Of a DNA stretch of 64,000 nt, positions 1 to 8,126 are shown one piece after another. Within the stretch, counting starts at the first letter, position 1. Each line of letters starts with the position of its first letter. Source of the DNA: Yinghuangia sp035454725. GTDB lineage: Bacteria > Actinomycetota > Actinomycetes > Streptomycetales > Streptomycetaceae. Made by a program: the position numbers and the translations under genes. The stretch covers positions 1 to 64,000 of the forward strand of contig NZ_JBPKBI010000008.1 in NCBI RefSeq assembly GCF_051388935.1, read 5' to 3'. The notes below the pieces were generated by a model that worked only from the letters and a program-made list of their open reading frames with translations, searched no databases and was not told the DNA's origin.

Positions 1-464
1 CCCCCCCCCCCCCCCGACCGCACCCGCAACACCCGGGTACGCCCGAACAGCCGCGTGCCCCCAGCCACTTCTCTCACACCGGTCGTCCCGGACCGCCCGC
101 TTGGTGACGAACCACCCGACCCCGATCGGTGTCCGTGCGCCGCAGCTCCGGCGGTCGCGCACCGCAAGATCGGACACCGACTCGCCGGCCGGACCGCCGT
201 CAGGGTGACGGCGCGGGGACCACACCCGCGGTCACGCTTCACCGCCCCTCCCACGCCCCCGACTTCGCGTCGGCGTCACGGGGATCGGGCGCACACGGTT
301 TTCTCGCGGGGACACATCGGCTGCCCGGCACCGCGCCGGACGTACGCCCGAGCCACCCGCGCATACTGCGAGCGGCCTGCGGCAGCGTGCGGCGCAGCGT
401 GCCCGTCGCCTCGGACATGCGCCCGGACACGCGCAAGTTCTTCCGATGCCAAAGGAGTTCGCCC
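1..464. other. Window edge and upstream region without a convincing gene
   Basis: The window opens with a run of 15 C, probably a contig-edge or read artefact (see the poly-G gap near 49.2 kb). Reading frames here continue into the amidohydrolase or lie opposite it, but lack protein-like composition. The only supported element is the ribosome binding site AAAGGAG at 451-457, serving the ATG at 465. Confidence 0.5.
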
Positions 465-1730
465 ATGCCTCGGCCCCGCGCGCCGCAACACCCGATCTTG
501 TTGCGCAGCGCCCGTATGCTCGATGTGGACCGGGGGGAGCTGGTCACACCGGGCGAACTGCTCATCGAGGGCGACCGCATCAGCGCGGTCGCGCCCGCCA
601 CCGTCCCCGACGACGCTGTGGTGATCGATCTGGGCGACCTGACCCTGATCCCGGGCCTGATGGACATGGAGGTCAACCTCCTTCTCGGGGGTCCCGACCA
701 CAACAGTCCGCTCAACCCCGTCCAGGACGACGCCGCCGTGCGCACCCTGCGGTCCGTCGCCAACGCCCGTCGTACACTGCGGGCCGGCTTCACCACCGTC
801 CGCAACCTCGGCCTCTTCGTGCAGACGGGCGGTCTGTTGCTCGACGTCGCGCTGAAGAAGGCGATCGACCACGGCTGGATCGAAGGCCCGCGCATCGTCC
901 CGGCCGGCCACGCCATCACGCCGACGGGCGGCCACCTCGACCCGACGATGTTCCAGGCCTTCGCGCCGCACATCATGCCGCTGACCGTCGAAGAGGGCAT
1001 CGCCAACGGCGTCAGCCAGATCCGCCACGCGGTCCGCTACCAGATCAAGCACGGCGCGAAGGTCATCAAGACCTGTGCGTCCAACGGCGTCATGTCGCAC
1101 ACCGGGCCCGCGGGCGCCCAGCAGTACTCCAACGAGGAACTGTCGGCCATCGTCGACGAGGCCCACCGCGCCGGCCTCAAGGTCGCCGCGCACTGCATGG
1201 GCGATCAGTCGACGCGCAACGCGATCGAGGCAGGCATCGACTGCATCGAACACGGCTCGCTCGCCACCGACGAAACCCTCGACCTCATGGTCGAGCGCGG
1301 CACGTTCCTGGTCGCCACCACATACCTCGCCGACGCGATGGACGTCTCGCACGCCGCCCCCGAACTCCAGGCCAAGGCGGCCGAAGTCTTCCCCAAGTCG
1401 CGCCTCACCATCACCCGGGCCATCGAAAAGGGCGTCAAGGTCGCCTGCGGCACCGACGCCCCCGCGATCCCGCACGGCCGCAATGCCAAGGAACTCGTCG
1501 CCCTCGTCGACCGCGGCATGACCCCGCTCCAAGCCATCCGCGCGGCCACCACCGTCGCCGCGGACCTCATCGACGCGGACGACCGCGGACGCCTCGAAGC
1601 GGGCCTCCTCGCCGACGTCATCGCCGTCCCCGGCGACCCGCTGGCCGACATCACCGCCACCGAGCGCGTCCGCTTCGTCATGAAGGGCGGCCAGGTCTTC
1701 CGCAACGACCAAGCAGAAGCCGACAACTGA
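465..1730 (+). CDS. Amidohydrolase family protein lacking the HxH motif
   Basis: A 421-residue protein of the metal-dependent amidohydrolase superfamily (imidazolonepropionase/prolidase-like branch). The ATG at 465 was chosen because AAAGGAG lies 8 bases upstream and homology-like sequence starts there; the frame is open further upstream. Visible family features are the candidate carbamylated lysine K202 (VIKTCASNG), H243 (AAHC), H263 (IEHGS) and D331 (CGTDAP), with a C-terminal ADVIAVPGDPL beta-sandwich strand. Unusually, the N-terminal HxH metal motif, normally GLIDxHxH, reads GLMDMEVN, with E69 and N71 at the histidine positions. The substrate is unknown; the enzyme may be mononuclear, use altered ligands, or be inactive. 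A hairpin terminator follows at 1807-1850, so the gene is probably monocistronic. Confidence 0.88.
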   Translation: MPRPRAPQHPILLRSARMLDVDRGELVTPGELLIEGDRISAVAPATVPDDAVVIDLGDLTLIPGLMDMEVNLLLGGPDHNSPLNPVQDDAAVRTLRSVANARRTLRAGFTTVRNLGLFVQTGGLLLDVALKKAIDHGWIEGPRIVPAGHAITPTGGHLDPTMFQAFAPHIMPLTVEEGIANGVSQIRHAVRYQIKHGAKVIKTCASNGVMSHTGPAGAQQYSNEELSAIVDEAHRAGLKVAAHCMGDQSTRNAIEAGIDCIEHGSLATDETLDLMVERGTFLVATTYLADAMDVSHAAPELQAKAAEVFPKSRLTITRAIEKGVKVACGTDAPAIPHGRNAKELVALVDRGMTPLQAIRAATTVAADLIDADDRGRLEAGLLADVIAVPGDPLADITATERVRFVMKGGQVFRNDQAEADN

Positions 1731-1806
1731 CCCGACCAGGCCGCACCGAAGCACGACTTCGCGCAGGCGGCCCCCAAGGATCTCTTGGGCTCGGGGCAAG
1801 GGGAGA

Positions 1807-1850
1807 AAGGACCGGTCCGGTCAGGCTTATGCGCCACCGGGCCGGTCCTT
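1807..1850 (+). terminator. Hairpin terminator after the amidohydrolase gene
   Basis: The arms 1807-1820 and 1837-1850 (outer part AAGGACCGG/CCGGTCCTT) form a 14-bp stem with one T-G wobble and a 16-base loop, followed by a short pyrimidine stretch. It lies 76 bases after the amidohydrolase stop. The rest of 1731-2111 holds no convincing gene. Confidence 0.7.
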
Positions 1851-2111
1851 CCTCGTCCACGGGCGAACTCCGTGGGGTGCTCTCGGCCCGAACTCCTCCC
1901 GTCCGTACGGTCGATGCGAACGGAAGTGTGGGCCCGTGCACCGCGGTCAGCGAACCGGGATGAGGCTTGCGGTTCACGGATGGACCGTGCGCTGTCGTGC
2001 GCAAGCGGCCCGGTTCTCTGCCGCGTCCGCCTCGGACGTACGGTGCGCGGCGCGTTCCGTGTCGGCGATCAGGCTCCGACGTGGGCTCCTGATCTGTCCC
2101 GGCCGCTTCCG

Positions 2112-2997
2112 CTAAGCCAACCTGTAGCGGGCCCACTGGCGGGCGGTGTCCGCGAGCCGTCGAGCGTGGCTGCGGGCCTTCGGGGAGCGGGCGATGCACT
2201 CCCACATACCGGACAGTCGCACGGCGAAGGCCGTGAGTACGTGGTCGGGGGCGGCGGAGAAGGCGGGGATGTCCAGCGCCCAGGTTTCCGCCTGCTTCGG
2301 GCTGTGACCTTCGTTGACCAGTCGTACAACCAGATAGGCCGAGTCCAGCCACGCCGGTCCCCGAGCCGACCAGGCCCAGTCGACCGCGACCGAGTGCCCC
2401 TCGCCGACGAGGATGTTGCCGGGGTGCAGGTCGACGTGGGCAAGCGTGTCGCCGTCAAGGCAGACGCGAGCTTCGGATTCCGCCAAGGCATCCACGTGGT
2501 CACGCGCCCAGAGGTCCAGGTCGTCCGGTCGGCGGTCTCGCAGTTCGGCCCATCCGGGGGCGCCGGCCCAGCGTTCCGCGAGTGCGTATTTCGCGGCCTC
2601 GGGGCACGGAGTCAGCTGCTCTCCGATCTCGATGACCAGGTCTCGGACGCGTTCGAGGTGCGGCGATCCGGGCGACAGGTCGGGGTGTACGCCGGGAGCG
2701 AGTTCGTATCCGAGCATGAGCCATCCGGCTTTCTCGATCTCCCATCGCAGCCTGGGCGCGATCTGGGGCGGTAGGTCGAGGGCGATGGCAGCTTCGTTTC
2801 CGGTGAGTCCACGCGTAGGGCCGATCGACGCGCACCCCTTTGACGAAGTGCGCGGCGTGCCGGGTATGGAGCGCGGCGGAGAACTCGGAGGACTGCCCGC
2901 GTGCGGGCGGCTCCGCCATGACAACAGGCCCGATCTCGTTTTCGATCGAACGCCGGACGGCAAGCGGCAGCGCTTCCCACGGCTGACGGGTAGGCAT
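2112..2997 (-). pseudogene. Aminoglycoside phosphotransferase-family protein, frameshifted
   Basis: Two overlapping reverse-strand frames together give one phosphotransferase of about 295 residues. The first starts at the ATG at 2997, with AGGAG just upstream, and reads MPTRQPWEALPLAV up to VKGVRVDRPYA. The second carries GLTGNEAAIALDLPP through the catalytic loop HVDLHPGNIL and the VDWAWS metal-binding segment to the stop at 2112. The switch falls near 2812-2820 at the bases CTACGCGTGG, where two missing bases (GCGCGT to GCGT) would explain the break. The C-terminal kinase core is intact as an open frame to 2963, but the N-terminal nucleotide-binding lobe would be lost. This is either a real pseudogene or a sequencing error. 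It sits 69 bases behind the conserved small gene at 3067-3507 and was probably co-transcribed with it. Confidence 0.75.
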
Positions 2998-3066
2998 ATG
3001 ACTCCTCTCTATCGCACGAACGCCCCGGTACAGCGTTGCGCGCTGTCCGGGGCATCCGCCAGGTGC

Positions 3067-3507
3067 TCAGGGGCTGTCGGAGCCCCCTGCATGGCACTGC
3101 GAGCAGTCGGCGGCGACCGCCCACAGCTCCTCGTCGAGCGGGTGTCCGTCGGCCTCGATCAGCTCTCGTGTCCGTGAGACATCGGAGCGCGCGGTGCCCA
3201 TGTTCCGCGGTCCCGTTTCGGGCACGTGGTCCACCAGTCGCCCGAGTGAGGTGCAGAAATCCGCGTAGTCGGCCGGGAGCATCAAGAACGCGTGCCATCC
3301 CTTGTCGATCAGCACGGACGGCGCCGGCCGCCGACCGGGATGGCCGGCGCTGACCGCCAGGAAACCGGCCGTACCGGTCACGATCCGGTCCGCCAGTTCG
3401 GCCGTCACCTCTTCGCGAGAGACGAGGTACTCGATGAGCTTTCGTCGGACCGCGCAGGGGATTTCCACCCCTGCGGTCGGTGCCTCTGTGTGCACTGTTC
3501 GATCCAC
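3067..3507 (-). CDS. Conserved hypothetical protein with WHAF motif
   Basis: A 146-residue soluble protein resembling a conserved actinobacterial family of unknown function (glycine-rich-domain-protein-like) marked by a DxGWHAFL...YxxFC segment, here DKGWHAFLMLPADYADFC. It ends with a CxxC-type stretch (CSQCH) that could bind metal. The GTG at 3507 has only a poor site next to it. The GTG at 3492, with AAGGTGG about 10 bases upstream, is an alternative start. It precedes the broken phosphotransferase by 69 bases on the same strand. No enzymatic role is visible. Confidence 0.7.
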   Translation of the reverse strand: MDRTVHTEAPTAGVEIPCAVRRKLIEYLVSREEVTAELADRIVTGTAGFLAVSAGHPGRRPAPSVLIDKGWHAFLMLPADYADFCTSLGRLVDHVPETGPRNMGTARSDVSRTRELIEADGHPLDEELWAVAADCSQCHAGGSDSP

Positions 3508-3709
3508 CTTTCGCTGACCGGGTAGGGGTTGCGTCCCGTCAGTTCCGTGTGCAGAGACGGACGGGGGCTGTGAATGCCACGACCTCTTGGTGTTCCGGGT
3601 GGGCCGGGTACGGCGGTCACGTTGATTCGGCCCGGCTGGAACAGCGCTGGGAATTCAGGCACGAACTTTGACTTCACGGGTGTCCATTGGTTGATGATCC
3701 GCAGAGCTG

Positions 3710-3901
3710 TCACCGCCCCACCCCGACACAGCGCGGACAGCCGCACGGCGGGAGCATCGGCGATGGCGCGGGGACATCCAGCCACGATCCGGCGACGGTG
3801 CGGCGGGGCACGATGTCGGTTCGGCTGCCGTCCGGGGCGATCCGGTAGACGGCGAGGGTCATGCGGCGGTGGCCCCGGTCGGCGAGGTCCAGCGCGATCA
3901 C
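3710..3901 (-). CDS. Small hypothetical protein overlapping its upstream gene
   Basis: A 63-residue product starting at the GTG at 3901, whose GTGA overlaps the TGA of the preceding gene (3898-3900). It reads VIALDLADRGHRRMTLAVYRI and ends with a cysteine-rich tail (PPCGCPRCVG), a pattern seen in tiny proteins encoded beside XRE regulators in streptomycetes. The overlap suggests translational coupling. The longer frame to 4000 is less likely because it would run through the upstream gene. Function unknown. Confidence 0.55.
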   Translation of the reverse strand: MIALDLADRGHRRMTLAVYRIAPDGSRTDIVPRRTVAGSWLDVPAPSPMLPPCGCPRCVGVGR

Positions 3902-4131
3902 CGGGCGCCTCCCAGGACCGCCCGCCGGTGACCGGCGAGCATGTACGGGCGGACCAACGCAAACGGTTCGAGCTCCACCGTCCGGTCCCGGTCCTCCCAC
4001 GTCCTCGGGTGCGAAAGGCCGACGGGTGATGCCACGGTGCGCGCGGGCGCGGAATCGGCGCGATGTCGGCCCGAGCCGGATCTGAGAATCCCGCGAAACC
4101 GTAAGACGGCTCGGCGGATACAGTCATGCAT
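3898..4131 (-). CDS. Small hypothetical protein (LVRPYM motif)
   Basis: A 77-residue basic protein starting at the ATG at 4131 with AAGGAG 8 bases upstream. Its C-terminal EPFALVRPYMLAGHRRA resembles the EDVALVRPYLVAHER segment of small proteins common beside XRE-family regulators in Streptomyces. It overlaps the next small gene by a GTGA junction. It lies just beyond the terminator of the XRE regulator gene, so it likely has its own promoter. Function unknown. Confidence 0.6.
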   Translation of the reverse strand: MHDCIRRAVLRFRGILRSGSGRHRADSAPARTVASPVGLSHPRTWEDRDRTVELEPFALVRPYMLAGHRRAVLGGAR

Positions 4132-4220
4132 GTTGACGCTCCTTCGCAGCGTTGGCCGCGCCCCCGGACCGTGCCAGCGGTCGCGGGGGTCACTGAATGT
4201 CAGGATGCCGACACACAAGA

Positions 4221-4254
4221 GCGGGGAGTTGCACAAACAAGTGCAACTCCCCGC
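4221..4254 (-). terminator. Perfect 14-bp hairpin terminator
   Basis: The arms 4221-4234 and 4241-4254 (GCGGGGAGTTGCAC and its complement) form a perfect stem with a six-base loop, followed on the minus strand by a T-rich stretch. It sits 13 bases beyond the stop at 4267, which closes the frame carrying the regulator family's usual C-terminus. This suggests 4267, not 4329, was the original gene end. Confidence 0.75.
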
Positions 4255-4328
4255 CACCCGAACCTGCTACATGCCGACCCACCGCGCGTACTGGGCGAGC
4301 GCCCCGCCGGCCACTCGCTCACGCCGTT

Positions 4329-5438
4329 TCAGCGCAAGCACCGTCTCCCGAACCGTCGGGTGGTACCGCGTCTGCTGGGGCGCAATCCTGCGGGCTCTCT
4401 CAAGACACTGGCCCGCCCCAAGTCCATCCAGTGATGAGCCGCCCGCGACCGTGACCAGCCCTGCGGGATCCGCACACCTCTGGCAATACGGATCGCCTCG
4501 TCCCATTGGTCCAGATCGCAGGCGATGGCCACCGCATGCACACCGACATTGGGCATCCCCCACGTCAGTCCGTAATCCGGCAGTTCCCCCGTGGCCGAGG
4601 CGAGCTTGCGAGCTTCTGCCAGACGGGCCTTCGCCGCGTCGACGTCTTTCGCCCGGCCGGCCAGCACAGCCGCCCGGAGATGCAGACTGCCTTCCAAAGC
4701 CGGCACACCTTCGGGGCGGCGTGCATCCTGTCCGCCCAGGTCGCGGAGCGCGCGGTCGACAACCCGCATCCCAATGTCGTATCGGCCCGAGGACAGCACG
4801 GTTTGCGCCCGCAGGTATGCGTGCATCGCCGCGAGGCCAGGTTCGTCGGCGTGCGGTGCCGCCAAGGCAATGCGGTCGAGTGCGACCGTCGCCAGATCGG
4901 TGTAGCCGAAATTCCAGGCAAGCGTGAACACACACCGGAAGGCACCGGCGATGTACTCGTACGCCCGACGCCGTTCCTCACCCGACGTGGTGTGGATGGC
5001 GTGAACCAACTCGTCGATCACCCCGGGCAGGTCACGTGCCATCGGCATGTAGTCGGCTTCTCGCCGTTGGGTGAGCAGCAGCCGCACGTCCGCGGCAATA
5101 TCACCGATGTGGCGAGGCCGGGGGTGGTCGTCGTTGGGAACGTCCCAGTTCTCCATGCCCACGCGGATCGGCTGTATGAGGGCGTCGAGACGGTCGCGCC
5201 GCAGCTCGTCAGCGTAGGGCTGCCCGAGCAGGTCGGACGTGGTCACGCCGAGAGCACGTGCACACGCGGCGATCAAGGCGGGCGACGCGGGCCTCTGCCC
5301 CGCTTCAACCTTGGACAGCAGTGACTTGGAGGCGTTGGCCCGCATGGCGAGACCCTGTTGAAGCAGGTCCCGTTGCTTTCTGAATTTGGCAATGCGTGCA
5401 CCAACGTGGTCCGTTGAGTCCGTACCAGAGTTACCCAC
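4329..5438 (-). CDS. XRE-family regulator with TPR-like domain, C-terminus disrupted
   Basis: An XRE helix-turn-helix domain (about residues 13-70, RIAKFRKQR...SKVEAGQ...LGVTTSDLLG) followed by an all-alpha, TPR-like effector domain, as in many Streptomyces regulators. The GTG at 5438 was chosen because GGAG lies 6 bases upstream and an inverted repeat and a hairpin lie just beyond; the frame is open to 5534. After the motif AAHHWMDLGRA near 4420 the frame diverges and stops at 4329. The family's usual ending (ARRIAPQQTRYHP...YARWVGM) is present in another frame and closes at 4267, next to a terminator. About a dozen expected residues between the two parts are missing, suggesting a small deletion with frameshift. 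DNA binding may remain while effector sensing is impaired. Confidence 0.75.
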   Translation of the reverse strand: MGNSGTDSTDHVGARIAKFRKQRDLLQQGLAMRANASKSLLSKVEAGQRPASPALIAACARALGVTTSDLLGQPYADELRRDRLDALIQPIRVGMENWDVPNDDHPRPRHIGDIAADVRLLLTQRREADYMPMARDLPGVIDELVHAIHTTSGEERRRAYEYIAGAFRCVFTLAWNFGYTDLATVALDRIALAAPHADEPGLAAMHAYLRAQTVLSSGRYDIGMRVVDRALRDLGGQDARRPEGVPALEGSLHLRAAVLAGRAKDVDAAKARLAEARKLASATGELPDYGLTWGMPNVGVHAVAIACDLDQWDEAIRIARGVRIPQGWSRSRAAHHWMDLGRASVLREPAGLRPSRRGTTRRFGRRCLR

Positions 5439-5448
5439 ACCCGTCTCC

Positions 5449-5471
5449 GTTCCAACGTCGACAATTGGAAC
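5449..5471. promoter_or_regulatory. Inverted repeat upstream of the XRE regulator
   Basis: The perfect 7-bp arms GTTCCAA (5449-5455) and TTGGAAC (5465-5471) are separated by 9 bases and lie directly upstream of the chosen GTG at 5438. The placement fits an autoregulatory operator. The binding protein is inferred only from proximity. Confidence 0.4.
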
Positions 5472-5504
5472 GGTACCGGTCTTGGATGGCCGGGAAGTGC
5501 TTTC

Positions 5505-5529
5505 GCCCCGAGAGCCCAACTCTCGGGGC
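5505..5529 (-). terminator. Hairpin downstream of the CoA-transferase operon
   Basis: The arms 5505-5514 (GCCCCGAGAG) and 5520-5529 form a perfect 10-bp stem with a five-base loop. It lies 121 bases beyond the stop of the leftward catabolic operon and upstream of the XRE gene, so it plausibly ends that operon. Confidence 0.5.
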
Positions 5530-5649
5530 GGCAACGGATGTTGTGGCTGGAAGGCTGTCTCCGGTCTCTGAAGCGTTGCTGCGGGTGTTCTTCGTCGAAC
5601 CTGCCACGTTGCTGTCTCCTGACCGCGGCATCACCCACTGGTACAGAGG

Positions 5650-6873
5650 TCAGGCCGGTGGCGGCGTGACTCCCTCGTTGACCAGGGCCTCGCGTTCCTC
5701 GGGGGTGAGGCCTGCTTCGGTCAGGATTTCGTGGGTGTGGGCGCCGACGTCGGCGCCGGCCCAGCGGATTCGGCCCGGGGTGCGGGACAGGCGGGGGACG
5801 ATTCCGGGCATGGGGACGTCGCGGCCGAGGACGGCGTCGTGGACGCGCTGGATCATCTCTCGGGCCGCATATTGCGGGTCGTCGAGCATGTCCGGGGCGC
5901 GGTAGATGAGCCCGTGGGGGACCGCGGCCTCCGCGAGGGCGGCGCCGATGGCGTCGAAGTCGAGGGTGCTCGTCCATGCGGCGACGAGGTCGTCGACTTC
6001 CTGCATGCGGGCGCCACGGGCGACGTGCGTCGCATAGCGCTCGTCGGCGGCCAGTTCGGGGCGGCCCATGGCCTTGACGAGGCGGGTGAAGATCGGATCC
6101 GCGTTGGCGGCGATCATCACCATGCGGCCGTCGGCGGTCGGGTACGCGTTGGACGGGGCGACGCCCGGCAGCCCGCCGCCTGAGCGTTCGCGTACGTACC
6201 CGGTCAACTCGTAGTCGGAGACCAGGGATTCGGACAGCGCGAAGACCGCTTCGTACAAGGCGACGTCCACGACCTGGCCGCGGCCGTCGCGTTCGACCTG
6301 GCGCAGGGCGGCGACGGTGCCGAACGCGGCGAAGAGCCCTGCCAGTTGGTCACCGAGCGAGAGCGCGGCCCGGGCCGGCGGGCGGTCGGGGGAGCCGGTG
6401 AGCTCCCGCAGGCCGCCCATTGCCTCGCCGATGCTGCCGAAGCCGGGGTCGCTCGCGCGCGGGCCGGACTGGCCGAAGCCGGAGACCCGCGTCATCACCA
6501 GGCGCGGGTTCTCCCGGCTCAACTCCTCGTAGCCCAGGCCCCATTCCTCAAGCCGTCCGGGAGTGAAGTTCTCCAGGACGACGTCACAGCCGAGCGCGAG
6601 GCGCCGGGCGATCGCGCGGCCTTCCGGCTTGCGCAGGTCGATCGCCGCGAGGCGCTTGCTGCGGGCCAGCGCCGACCACCAGATGCTGCGGCCTTCGAGC
6701 ATGACGCCCCAGCGCCGCATCGGGTCGCCGTCGCCGGGGCTCTCGATCTTGATGACCTCCGCGCCCATGTCGGCGAGGAGTTGGCCGGCGAACGGGCCCG
6801 CGACGAAGCTGCCGAGTTCGAGGACTCGTACGCCCGCGAGAGGCCCGTCCGCCGTGTCGTGCTCAGCGGTCAC
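5650..6873 (-). CDS. CaiB/BaiF (class III) CoA-transferase family protein
   Basis: A 407-residue family III CoA-transferase. The start is the GTG at 6873, overlapping the TGA of the upstream gene (GTGA). The N-terminus (LAGVRVLELGSFVAGPFAGQLLADMGAEVIKIE) and the GPRASDPGF...EAMGGLRELTG region are typical of the family, which moves CoA between acids. The position normally occupied by the nucleophilic aspartate (PGYDL in formyl-CoA transferase) reads PGFGS here, so chemistry may differ. It is the last gene of a four-gene leftward operon with a dehydrogenase, a carboxymuconolactone-decarboxylase-like protein and an aldehyde dehydrogenase. Its likely role is CoA activation or racemisation of an intermediate in the same pathway. 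Confidence 0.9.
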   Translation of the reverse strand: MTAEHDTADGPLAGVRVLELGSFVAGPFAGQLLADMGAEVIKIESPGDGDPMRRWGVMLEGRSIWWSALARSKRLAAIDLRKPEGRAIARRLALGCDVVLENFTPGRLEEWGLGYEELSRENPRLVMTRVSGFGQSGPRASDPGFGSIGEAMGGLRELTGSPDRPPARAALSLGDQLAGLFAAFGTVAALRQVERDGRGQVVDVALYEAVFALSESLVSDYELTGYVRERSGGGLPGVAPSNAYPTADGRMVMIAANADPIFTRLVKAMGRPELAADERYATHVARGARMQEVDDLVAAWTSTLDFDAIGAALAEAAVPHGLIYRAPDMLDDPQYAAREMIQRVHDAVLGRDVPMPGIVPRLSRTPGRIRWAGADVGAHTHEILTEAGLTPEEREALVNEGVTPPPA

Positions 6874-7730
6874 GAACCCTCCACGAAGGGGAAGATCCGG
6901 GTGAAGTCGACACCCGGCTCGGCCGCCGCGAAGCGGGCCCAGATCGCCGCCGTGAGTTCGCCGACCTCGGAGGGGCTGCCCTGCTCGCGCACGGACTCCA
7001 GGAAGAGGCTGATGTCCTTCGACATCAGCGAGTTGGCGAAGCCCGACGCGTACGTGCCGGTGAGCACGTGGTTCGGGAACTTGTCGGTGGTCGCGGTGTT
7101 CGCGCCGCTGGACGCGCTCATGACGTCGAGCATGGTCTTCATGTCGAGACCCACCGACAGGCCGAACGCGATGGCCTCGCTGGTGGCGGCCAGTGCCGTC
7201 GCGGACAGGAAGTTGTTGGCGAGCTTGAGGGCCTGCGCCATTCCCGGCCGGTCCCCGACACGGCGGTTGCGGTCGCTCAGCCCCGCGATCACCGGCGCGA
7301 CCGCCTCGCACGTCTCGTCGTTGCCGGCGTACATCACCATGAGGGTGCGGGCGCGGGCGCCCGCCGTTCCGCCCGAGACCGGCGCGTCGAGGAGCCCGAT
7401 GCCGTTCTCGGCGAGCAGCGCCTCGATCCGCTGAGCAGCGCCTACACCCGTGGTCGAGGTGTCGATGATGTGCCTGGTACGGCGGTCGGCGGCGCCCACG
7501 ATGTTGCGGGCCACGATCTCGGAGACCTTGCCGTCGGGCAGGCTCAGCACGATCACGTCCGCCTTGCGGGCCACCTCGGCCACGTCGGCCGCCGCAGTTG
7601 CGCCCTCGGGCACGCGCTCGGGGCCCGCCGCGTCGTGCGCGATGACCGGCAGCCCGTGCTTCACGAGGTTGTTCGCGAGCTCGCCGCCCATGTTGCCGAG
7701 GCCGATGAAGCCAACCGTGGTCGTGCTCAT
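6870..7730 (-). CDS. NAD(P)-dependent 3-hydroxyisobutyrate dehydrogenase-like protein
   Basis: A 286-residue beta-hydroxyacid dehydrogenase. The Rossmann motif GFIGLGNMGGELANNL is at the N-terminus, the substrate-binding DAPVSGGTAGA is mid-protein, and the catalytic lysine lies in QALKLANNFLSA. The family oxidises 3-hydroxyacids (3-hydroxyisobutyrate, tartronate semialdehyde) to semialdehydes or the reverse. Beside an aldehyde dehydrogenase, it could form a two-step hydroxyacid-semialdehyde-acid/CoA route. Its start overlaps the preceding gene (ATGA, 7727-7730) and its stop overlaps the CoA-transferase start, showing tight translational coupling. Confidence 0.9.
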   Translation of the reverse strand: MSTTTVGFIGLGNMGGELANNLVKHGLPVIAHDAAGPERVPEGATAAADVAEVARKADVIVLSLPDGKVSEIVARNIVGAADRRTRHIIDTSTTGVGAAQRIEALLAENGIGLLDAPVSGGTAGARARTLMVMYAGNDETCEAVAPVIAGLSDRNRRVGDRPGMAQALKLANNFLSATALAATSEAIAFGLSVGLDMKTMLDVMSASSGANTATTDKFPNHVLTGTYASGFANSLMSKDISLFLESVREQGSPSEVGELTAAIWARFAAAEPGVDFTRIFPFVEGS

Positions 7731-8110
7731 CCCTTGTCCCGTTCCGCGCGGTAGGCCTTCAGGACCCGCCGGGCGCTGATCGCCGCGGGCGCGCCGCAGT
7801 AGGCGGCCACCTGGAAGAGCAGTTCGTCGATCTCCTCGTCGGTGACGCCGGTGCGCGGCATCGCCGACGCGTGCAGCTTGAACTCCTCAAGCCGGCCCAG
7901 GGCCGCCGTCATGGCGAGTACGAGGAGGCTGCGGTCGCGGGGGCTCAAGGGGCCGCCGCGCGTCCAGACGCCCCAGGCCTGCGTCGTGATGTGGTCCTGG
8001 AACTGCTGGGCGACGGGATCCGTTTCAGCGGTCTGGCTGTCCACGTATTCGTCGCCGAGCATCGCCCGGCGCATGGCACGCGCGGCGCGCAACTGCTCGG
8101 TTTCTTCCAT
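7727..8110 (-). CDS. Carboxymuconolactone decarboxylase family protein
   Basis: A 127-residue all-alpha protein with the CMD/AhpD-like core LSPRDRSLLVLAMTAAL and a C-terminal ELLFQVAAYCGAPAAISA, close to PcaC-type 4-carboxymuconolactone decarboxylases. True PcaC acts in protocatechuate degradation, but no other pca genes are visible, so here it may be a decarboxylase or isomerase for another lactone or a beta-keto acid. It lies 16 bases after the aldehyde dehydrogenase and overlaps the next gene by 4 bases. Confidence 0.85.
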   Translation of the reverse strand: MEETEQLRAARAMRRAMLGDEYVDSQTAETDPVAQQFQDHITTQAWGVWTRGGPLSPRDRSLLVLAMTAALGRLEEFKLHASAMPRTGVTDEEIDELLFQVAAYCGAPAAISARRVLKAYRAERDKG

Positions 8111-8126
8111 GGTGTGTCTCCCAATA

